Assembly (NCBI GenBank): GCA_017654735.1
Contig: JADPYG010000001.1
Span: 124,001 to 188,000, forward strand
Reading direction: 5' to 3'
From: Vishniacozyma victoriae
Taxonomy: Eukaryota > Basidiomycota > Tremellomycetes > Tremellales > Bulleribasidiaceae
DNA: 64,000 nucleotides
Position numbers and translations under genes: made by a program. Numbering within the stretch: the stretch's first letter is position 1; each line of letters begins with the position of its first letter. The notes below the pieces were generated by a model, which had not been told where the DNA came from, searched no databases, and was given only the letters and a program-made list of their open reading frames with translations. Of this stretch, positions 56,819 through 64,000 are shown one piece after another.

Positions 56819-57819
56819 ATGAAAATGGAAACACCTACACCACTTGTTTCGCTGGACAATCTGGACAAGCCAATTCTCCAAGCAGTTGACACTACTTTCC
56901 CCGCCCCCGATTCGACGGACATCAACCCGATTAATGGGCTTCGAACCGATTATCGTACCGCGGATACCAAAGCGCTCACTGACGAGGAACTTGCTTCTCA
57001 AGGTGTCGGCTTGAGCAACGATCCACCTCAAATCACGCCACACTTCAAGGAGATGGGATTGCATCGTCAGCTCTTTCGAGACTTACTTGGGAAGCAAGGC
57101 TCGAATCTTCCAATTTCGCCACCGGCGACTGAAAAATCTATTGTGACGACTCCGACAACCGCAATCGATGTGGGTGAGCCTACCCAATGGCAGCCAACGA
57201 GGAATCTCGTATCCGCGTACAGCAGCGACTCACCAGGTCAGTACCATCCGTCCGCTGAGACCACGTCCAAGAGCTGACTGAGTAGATCCGGGATCTGAGT
57301 CGGATGTGTCGGATGGAATCTTCAGTCCGCAAATTACCCCCAGATCCACCGACCCTCCTACTCCTGCGAGCGATGTCGGAGACTATTTCCCGACTGTCTC
57401 CGAGTCAGGTGGCGAGGACAGCGCCGACTATCAGCTCGCAGAGCTTGATCTCTCCGATACAGACAGTTTAAAATCACTCGATACTGTGTACCCCGCAGAT
57501 CAAACTCTCGAAAAGCTTGTCAAAGCGGATTCGGCTGAATTGGTGAAACCTACCACGATGACAACTCCAGATTCACCTGAACCGTCTTCTGGCATGGATA
57601 TGTTTGATTACGACGAATTGGAAGTTGCGCCGTCAGAGTCACCGCCTCCTTCGCCGACTCCTTCCGGTACGTCCAATAATTGAATCCCAGCTGATATCAG
57701 ACGCCAGCTCACTTGTCTTGCTTGCGATAAACTCGAGTGATGGTTCGGTTTCAAAGCTCCCTATTGATGTGATACCGGTGAAAGACGGGAGTATCGTCGT
57801 TAGCACAGAGTCCAGATGA
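56819..57819 (+). CDS. Ser/Thr/Pro-rich acidic orphan protein
   Basis: ATG at 56819 with a second in-frame ATG two codons on: MKMETPTPLVSLDNLDKPIL, QAVDTTFPAPDSTDINPING, then the only helix-like part FKEMGLHRQLFRDLLGKQG. The first intron (57238-57284; GTCAGT ... GAGTAG) joins SSDSP to DPGSESDVSDGIFSPQITP; the second (57666-57699; GTACGT ... ATATCAG) joins PPPSPTPS to DASSLVLLAINSSDGSVSKL, ending DGSIVVSTESR. The last exon has beta-strand character (VIPVKDGSIVV), unlike the disordered acidic middle (YQLAELDLSDTDSLKSLDTV). The intron signals are good on both sides, so I trust the gene. No family recognised. It is convergent with HSBP1, 90 bp between stops. Confidence 0.55.
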
Positions 57820-57908
57820 AGAGTGACCGAAATATAAAGCCATCAAGTCGTGACATGTCGTGATATTTGTACAATCTCCCATATGTATAAACCCCTCCGC
57901 CATATCCA

Positions 57909-58443
57909 TCATTTCTTGAGTCCAGATCCAGCCGAGACGCCAGAAACGGGTCCAGCAGGTTCAGTATCATTCATCAGATCATGTATCGTTCCTTCCATAT
58001 TATCGATTCGAGCGGACATCTCATTCACTATCAGTCAGCTCCACCCTCTCTTTAAATTTCTAACGTACTCTTGGATCTGAATATTAGCTCTATCCAATGG
58101 AATGATGGTGTTGTGCTTACAGGACTTGTTCGCTCATTTCGTCGAATCGCGTTTCTAGTTGAGATAACAATGTGTCGACCTGATCATTAGCACTTCCCCT
58201 CAGATCCTTCGAGGGTGATCGTCCAGGTAGGGTGTGGTGGTAAAGAGAACAAGGGCCAGATGCAAAAGGAGATGCACATACAAATCCACATAATTCCCCA
58301 GGACTAACAACATCCTTAACCCCCCCTCCTCCAGTCTTTAAAGCCTTGGGCGATCCAGGAGTCTTAATAGTCGATAAACGCTTAGTCTGGTTCACGGTAG
58401 GTGTTCCAGTTGGCGTCAAACTCGTGTCATTCTTAGTTGACAT
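57909..58443 (-). CDS. HSBP1: HSBP1-like small coiled-coil protein
   Basis: Homologue of heat shock factor binding protein 1, a small hexameric coiled coil that binds trimeric HSF1 and, in other work, promotes WASH complex assembly. Four exons. A Thr/Ser/Pro extension (MSTKNDTSLTPTGTPTVNQT, then KRLSTIKTPGSPKALKTGG) precedes the conserved part VDTLLSQLETRFDEMSEQVL and SKMNEMSARIDNMEGTIHDL, the regular a-d heptads and TRF-x-x-MSE match of HSBP1. It ends in a Gly/Ser tail (PAGPVSGVSAGSGLKK). The conserved core has normal length, about 45 residues; the N-terminal extension of 55 residues is not found in the animal protein. A tiny exon (ATCCAAGA) lies between the two halves of the coil. Confidence 0.82.
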
Positions 58444-58637
58444 TGTTGTAGTTGGTTTGTATAACGACAATGACGGAGATGGAATTGTTGACGCGAATGA
58501 ATCTCGATTCCTGACTTAACTTTACTTGACTTTCCGGTCTTTATTCCCAAAAAACGCCAAAGCCTCTACATACCATCCAAGCCCCTATTCGGTCTCGGTT
58601 GTGGATTTGAAGGGCTGAGCTCGGCTGGATTATCATA
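58444..58637. promoter_or_regulatory. Divergent promoter, HSBP1 / GEP4
   Basis: 194 bp between divergent starts. No TATA box or clear heat-shock element (nGAAn arrays) is visible. Confidence 0.45.
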
Positions 58638-60253
58638 ATGTCAAGGTTCATTCCGGGAACACCTAATTTCTTGATTTACATAGGAGCGATATTACGTCCA
58701 ACATCTCTCAGACCACATCTCAGAGTCCCAAGTAAGTTCTCCCATCTCTTCTCTATGTAGCCGATGATGCTATGAGGCACTAGAGTGAAGGAGCTCATGA
58801 TAGATATCAATCATGTTGATTTCAATGCCCTCAAAAGAGCTGGATATAATGCTGTAGTCATCGATAAAGATAATTGTCTAGTACGTCCCCCCCTCTCCAG
58901 TTGTACACAGTGCTGATGATAGACAATACCTGAAACGGACTCTGTACATCCTACTCTCACCGTACGTCTAACGTCTAGTGGACGTATGAAGGGCTGACGG
59001 AATAGAGAGCTTGGTCAGACTTGAAAGCGACGTTCCCAGGACGGGTTCTTGTCGTTTCGAATTCTGCTGGATTATTAACTAAAGATCCTGGTGCTATCGC
59101 CGTATGTCCTCTCTATCCTTCTTTCCTCGCTATCTCATGGTACCTCTTTTGACCCTTCGCATATAGTCCTCAACCACTCAATACCTCCCCCAGCCCGCTA
59201 GTCTCACTCACTCTGCTCGTTCGCCGACTAATGATCCAGGCAGAAGCAGTATCCCTCTCGTTATCAGCTCCAATCCTAATCCACCCCCGCCCAAAACCAG
59301 GATGTTCCAAAACGGTCCTATCCTACTTCCAAGGTGAATTAGGTAAACCAACAACATTAAGAGGTCAACTCCGTTCCAGAGCCGAGAAGTTGAGAGAAGA
59401 AGAGGAAGGGGATGAAGATATAGTAGTTGGGAAATGGAAGGATGAGATTAATGGACCTATCCTAGGGCCTTTAATTGGTAAGGATGGGAAACCGATCCAT
59501 CAGGATGATCGAGAGAAGAGGGATAAAGATGAGGAACTTGGTGGGAGGATGAGGGAGAGACAACATGATACTTCTACTTCTAATCCTGGGACGGCTACTT
59601 CTGTACCTACGACAGAGGAGGTTGAACCTATTTCGACTATGGAGGCAATTAAGAAGGAGGATTTGAGGATACTTGTGATTGGAGATAGGATGTTTACCGA
59701 TACGTTACTTGCTAATCGATTATCGAAACTTCTCCCCACCCCCTCTCCGCCCACGCCATCAACATCAACACCAACAACATCGCCGATAACAACACTACCA
59801 TCAGTCCTATCAATACATACAACCCTCCTCCTCCAGCCATCCGATGTCCGCTTACTCCGTTGGGTCGAGGAACTCTTGACTCGGGGTCGTGTCCGAGAAG
59901 GTCCAATCGACTGGGCAAGATACACACGTACAATCGCCGCCCCTGCTCTGCCCGTCGTATTAAGCTGGAGAGAGAGGATCAATCCATTCCGCGATACCCC
60001 ACCCCTTACATGGTCACCAAAGACATGGCGTCCGAAACCATTATTAGCTGGTACTGGGCTCGGGTTGGTGTATCTCAGTAAAGGTTTATGGAGGGGTATT
60101 CAATATATCGGTGGAAGAGTCTGGGAGGGTGAGGTGGAAGTAGCTAAAGCCATGGCTGCTCAGGCGGAGGCTGCTAAAGCTGAAAAGAAGGTCATGGAAG
60201 TGAAAGAAGAGGTAGCTAGCGCAGTTCACGATGTTGGTACCAAGAAACTATAA
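58638..60253 (+). CDS. GEP4: GEP4-type phosphatidylglycerophosphate phosphatase
   Basis: HAD-family phosphatase of the mitochondrial inner membrane that makes phosphatidylglycerol for cardiolipin. MSRFIPGTPNFLIYIGAILR, PTSLRPHLRVP, then MKELMIDINHVDFNALKRAG, YNAVVIDKDNCLT with the nucleophile/acid pair in DKDN (motif I), RVLVVSNSAG (motif II), LSLSAPILIHPRPKPGCSKT and, much later, EDLRILVIGDRMFTDTLLAN (motif IV GDRxxTD). Between motifs II and IV lies an insert of over 100 mostly charged residues (REEEEGDEDIVVGKWKDE and following) absent from the 185-residue yeast enzyme. The C-terminal half has a membrane-like segment (PLLAGTGLGLVYLSKGLWRG) and Ala/Glu/Lys coil. The catalytic set is complete. 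Confidence 0.88.
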
Positions 60254-60290
60254 TATAGAACGTAGCATAGCATAGATATATAGAACAGTC

Positions 60291-61389
60291 CTATATACGA
60301 GAGACATCAACAGCTCCTATTCTTTTTGCTAATTCATCAATATCCTCAACTTCTCCTTCTCCTTCAGCATCATCATATGCCCCATCAACCCATTCTGCGG
60401 GTTTAGGTACATTTCCCCAATCTACCAATCCCAAGAACCGTTCCATTTGATCCACCTCCTCCCCACTCCCACTCGCAGGATTGGACCCATCTAGAGAAAT
60501 CAAAATCTGACCCCTTTGTGTTGATGAAACGACCTACCCATCAGCCAACCTCTAATAAGGCCTGAACCTCGCTCCGGGTCCACCGCCCGAATGGAAATCA
60601 CTCCTCACCCTTCCTGCTTCTCCTGCTTCACCATTTGCTCCCCCATCCATTTCTTCATCTTCGTCTTCGTAATCTTCATCGTCGTCGTCTCCTGGGAAGA
60701 AGGGGAACGAAGATGTCTCGCCCGAGGGTAGTAGGGAATCGTGTAGTGCTGAACAATCTGATAAAGCTTCAAAGAGGGGTGATACTATTTGTTAGTCCCG
60801 AGCTCTCTAAAGTCTCCTTGCACCGGATTAAGATCTTTTTAATCTACCACTTCCTGAAATGCGAGCGTGATAGAGACGATGAAGGATAGGACAGAGATGC
60901 GGAGACTTACATTTATCATCCTGTATAAACACCCTCAACTCCCTCATTTCTCCATATTCATCCTCATCCCCTCCCCCAACTGGAGATGCGGGTGAATCAT
61001 CAATCTGGCAATACAAATGAGCTTCCAATTCGGCACTCGCCGGAGTCAAGGCGTGGAGAGTAAGGGATTGATAATTTAATTTAAATCCAGTTCCAGTCGA
61101 GGGGATAAATACTACTTCCCTATTCCATCAGTATACTCCTCATCCTGCAGAATTAGTAGGTAGGAGGTAAAGGGACTTACTGCTCCGTGACCCATAATTT
61201 ACCACCTATCCTCCCCTCTATCGATACTGAAGATGATCCCTCTCCTTGTGATAATGTAATTTCAACATTATCTTCGAATCGTAAAATAGGGGGTATATCA
61301 TCGAATGATTGTGGAGTGGAGGAAGTGAGGGATGCATGTTCGTCTCGCGAGACTGTTGTTGGTGGTGTTGATGTAGATTCTAGACCCAT
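60291..61389 (-). CDS. pICln-like methylosome subunit
   Basis: pICln chaperones Sm proteins with the PRMT5 methylosome during snRNP assembly. About five exons. MGLESTSTPPTTVSRDEHAS, EDNVEITLSQGEGSSSVSIE, GRIGGKLWVTEQ (the G-x-L-x-x-T/S-x-R strand of the PH-like fold), then VVFIPSTGTGFKLNYQSLTL, HALTPASAELEAHLYCQIDD, an acidic loop, MRELRVFIQDDK, FEALSDCSALHDSL, and an Asp/Glu-rich end typical of the family (DDDDEDYEDEDEEMDGG). The last exon FLGLVDWGNVPKPAEWVDG is distinct. Motifs GFKLNYQSLTLHA and E-LHCQID agree with ICln. Stop at 60291, 37 bp from the convergent GEP4 stop. Confidence 0.85.
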
Positions 61390-61675
61390 TTCTATATATA
61401 TGTTGATGTAGTGAGTGGTTGAGAGTGAAAGGCAGTTGACGGAAATCTCAAATTGTCAATTGACAGTTCGACTTCGGGCAGTCGGCAAAAATCCGGGAAC
61501 GTAAACTGCATTTTGGAGTCACTACCGCTGTATTCTCTACGACTTCCTGATAGCGATGAGGCATGCAAAGCTCGCTGTAACTCATCCAATGGCTAATTCA
61601 CCACATTGCATATATTCACTCTTTTCTTCTATTATATCATCACTAATCTCTCTCCTACTCCATATCCCCACTCTC
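61390..61675. other. pICln promoter and POM33 3' region
   Basis: Both neighbours are on the minus strand. Region includes a CGACTTCGGGCAGTCGGC-like dyad near 61468. No gene seen. Confidence 0.35.
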
Positions 61676-62762
61676 TTACCTCCTAACCTCAGCGTTGGCA
61701 GCTGCAGGTCCCCTAGCAGGCACGGGCTGTTGAGGAACAAGGTTTCCACCTCCCCAACTAGCAATAAACCTCTTTGCCATTCCGTAATATTGCTGAACGG
61801 CTCCTCCTTGTCGAGCTGCGAATGAATCGGTTCGGGCAGTAATGGAGTCAACGGCCTCTCGAACGAATGGGGAAGCGTGATATCGGAGTCGAAGGAGGTG
61901 GGCCAGGAATAGAGGGGTGATCATTGATGATCGGAACCTGGATATTAGCTCCGTTTCTTTATACATTACATATAGACGAATAGGACAGAGTGACATACGT
62001 TAAAGCACCTAGTACACTTCGAGCTAGAATAGCCATCTCTGCATAAGCGACGAATCGCATTGCCGAATCGTAATTTCCCTTGACCCATAGATGAATCCCT
62101 TTACTCAATTTCTCAAGTAAAGCAGGAGGAGGTCGTTGAGGAGCGGGTTGTCCAGGTTGAGCCTGAGGTGGGGGGCTACTTGTCAGCTGCGGCCTGTGGT
62201 ATAAGGAAGGCGTAGCTTACGGGATGAATTTAGGTAGGATATTTGTTCGGATGAAAGTTAGGGTATGGAATAGGGAGAAAGTTGCGAATGGGATGATTGA
62301 TACTATATCGTCAGCCACGTTCCATCCTCTTTCAAATCAGACGAACGATTGAGGGGCTTGGTAATAAACCTATATATCAGCTACTACCCTACACTGAACC
62401 AAAAACAGCTGAAGCTACGGCTTCCTCGGACTTACCACCAGAAAGCCAATAACGCATATTGAACGTTTTCATCCACAAATGCTTTCCTGATAAACGCAAC
62501 ATCCGCCCTGGGGATACCGTATGCTTTGTAACATACAATAGCGTATGATACTAATGTACCAGTATAGAGGAGTTTATAGATCGTTAGGGGGATTGAACGG
62601 AATAAGACCGTTCGGAAAATGACGAATGCTGTAGGTCAGCTGTGTCCTCATGTGAGTGTCTCTTTATCTCAGGAAAGAGAAGGAGAGGAAAAACGTACAA
62701 GAGCAGGCGACTGTGATAGCATGGCCTAATGCCCAGATATAATGGAGGTCCAATGCTGGCAT
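61676..62762 (-). CDS. POM33: TMEM33/POM33-Tts1 family ER and nuclear-envelope membrane protein
   Basis: Multi-pass membrane protein; yeast Pom33/Per33 and fission yeast Tts1 shape tubular ER and help nuclear pore distribution. ATG at 62762: MPALDLHYIWALGHAITVAC, then AFVIFRTVLFRSIPLTIYKL, LYTGTLVSYAIVCYKAYGIP, RADVAFIRKAFVDENVQYAL, LAFWW (read over small introns), IVSIIPFATFSLFHTLTFIR, TNILPKFIP, a Pro/Gln-rich loop, LLEKLSKGIHLWVKGNYDSA, MRFVAYAEMAILARSVLGAL, and SSMITPLFLAHLLRLRYHAS plus a short hydrophilic end. Four to five membrane helices and the LFHxLTF...LRxRYxxS pattern fit the family. Stop at 61676. Confidence 0.86.
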
Positions 62763-63449
62763 TGTGATATGAATATGAGTATAGATTAGGTGAGTAAGGA
62801 TGAATCTTCTAGATAGAGGCCAAGCGATGACGCGCACAGTGACAATAAAGTAATTCCGCGGTAACCTCTATTGTGGCAGCTTATAGGCGCAATCATGCAT
62901 ATCGTCATCTTGTACCTCTCATTCTTCAACCACAATGATATGACAAGCATTGGACGCACACATGACGCTGAGAAGAGAGATATCTGCTTCTTGTCATAGT
63001 CCGACACCAAGTCCGATAGAGACAAGCAACCCGAAGTGACTCAAAGGACGACCCTCGACCTCCGCCAAGGCCCACTGTTGACCATTATTCAGCCCCTCAG
63101 ATATTGACCTCAATGCCGAGCATAATAAAAAAGTAATGAGAAGGCACAGGAACGATACCTCCTCCTCATAAGACGTCATCCATCCAGATACCTCTAAATA
63201 ATTCATTGACTCGCACATACCAACCCCCCAACCTCATGTTTCATCCTGTAACTGACGTCACTAACAACCCTCCTTTGACTATATTTTTCACACTGTTCGA
63301 GGTTCAAAAAGATCTTGATGATGATGATGACGTCGAGGGAACCGTGCACTGGCGGTTTCTAGATATAAATGTTGATGCAACTCGCCTTCTTTTTCTTTCT
63401 CCTCACTCCTCATCCCACTCTATCCCTTTTCATCACATACGTCGACAAG
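62763..63449. other. Divergent gap with a doubtful small open frame
   Basis: 687 bp between divergent starts of POM33-like and SUR7-like genes. A 74-codon minus frame from ATG at 63218 (MCESMNYLEVSGWMTSYEEE, then a hydrophobic LCLLITFLLCSAL) could encode a small membrane protein; I rate it below 0.25 and see no support. The rest is promoter. Confidence 0.3.
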
Positions 63450-64000
63450 ATGGCATACCGAACTCGAAATTCTAGCATGATGCTAGGTCTCGCTGCTTTT
63501 ATCGTTCTCGTAAGCTATCCCCAACTCTGCTGCGAGGAAGCTAATGGGTAGATCGCCACCCTATTTTTCTGGCTTTCTGCTTTCTCTACGCCATTCATTA
63601 AATCTATTTATTACCTCGAGACTAGGGCTAATGATGTTCGAGTAAGTCCCCTCTCGAATTTAATGAGGGACGGGACGAATGATAGTTTGGTAATTTCGGT
63701 TGGTGTCTCGCAAACGACCTCAACTGTCATCAATCCGTTGGGTAAGCTTCTGCATGCTTATGGGATGGCGAGCTGATGTTTAGATACAATTGGCGACCCC
63801 AGATCCCTTCTGGAAATGGACCTACCGGAGCTCATATCCTTGTCGCACTCACCGCTGCATTCGGGACCCTCGCATTCTTCTCGCTCCTTCACTCCGCTTC
63901 CAACCTAAGGTCCGGAGCAGCATCATTCTTCCTCACTGTAAGTCCCTTGCTATCGTCACTCACAATACAGACTGAACAATAGATGTTGACCAACCTCCTC
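63450..64000 (+). CDS. SUR7/PalI-family tetraspan membrane protein (5' part)
   Basis: Partial: runs off the window end. SUR7/PalI(Rim9) proteins are four-helix plasma-membrane proteins of eisosomes or of the Rim pH-sensing pathway. Exons: MAYRTRNSSMMLGLAAFIVL, IATLFFWLSAFSTPFIKSIY, YLETRANDVRFGNFGWCLAN, DLNCHQSVGYNWRPQIP, then GAHILVALTAAFGTLAFFSL, LHSASNLRSGAASFFLT and the start of the next exon MLTNLL. The extracellular F-G-x-x-GWC-x(6-8)-C cysteine pair is the family signature, here FGNFGWCLANDLNC. Exons are small with canonical GTAAG donors. The C-terminal tail that separates Sur7 from PalI subtypes is outside the window. Confidence 0.85.

Overview
The window looks like a gene-dense nuclear segment of a basidiomycete yeast, most probably a tremellomycete of the Cryptococcus/Kwoniella type. 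The reasons are base composition near 50% GC, genes broken by many introns of about 35-150 nt with GTNNGN donors, CTNAN branch sites and CAG/TAG acceptors, very short intergenic spaces, and eukaryote-only families throughout (COMPASS, dynactin, spliceosome, mitochondrial assembly factors). I support about 37 protein genes and one tRNA gene, on both strands, with many divergent pairs that share promoters of 50-300 bp. I see no transposon, CRISPR array or prokaryotic feature. Family assignments come from reading the translations; nothing was searched.

0-15 kb: SWD2-like COMPASS subunit, RBM25-like splicing factor, a possible unrecognised gene (4.9-5.5 kb), a UBE2C/Ubc11 E2 divergent from a BCL7-like acidic protein, a small protein with a myristoylation-type N-terminus, FRA10AC1, the ribosome-biogenesis zinc finger BUD20/ZNF593, two uncharacterised genes and a secreted two-cysteine protein.

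15-36 kb: TRK-type potassium transporter, a proline-rich protein, dynamitin (dynactin p50), the complex I methyltransferase NDUFAF7, exonuclease REX3, a DapA/HOGA1-family aldolase, catalase, a secreted cutinase, the OLA1 ATPase (with an in-frame upstream start that would add a mitochondrial-like leader), cytidine deaminase and a small helical protein.

36-52 kb: a large low-complexity His/Gln/Ser-rich protein, mitochondrial ribosomal protein mL44 divergent from a mitochondrial rhodanese, UGP1 (UDP-glucose pyrophosphorylase, for capsule, wall and glycogen precursors), a long SET9/KMT5 H4K20 methyltransferase with a tail full of S/T-P-x-K motifs, and a PET117-like gene.

52-64 kb: an accessory-looking stretch of three unrecognised Ser/Thr/Pro-rich or acidic proteins around an intron-containing tRNA-Thr(UGU), then conserved genes again: HSBP1, GEP4 (cardiolipin pathway phosphatase), pICln, a TMEM33/POM33 membrane protein, and a SUR7/PalI protein cut by the window end.

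There is no operon logic. Recurring themes are mitochondrial function (NDUFAF7, mL44, rhodanese, PET117, GEP4), pre-mRNA splicing and snRNP assembly (RBM25, FRA10AC1, pICln) and chromatin (SWD2, SET9, BCL7-like). The points most worth a second look are the OLA1 leader, the hidden open frame at 4.9-5.4 kb, the SET9 tail, the BCL7-like protein and the three-gene orphan cluster.
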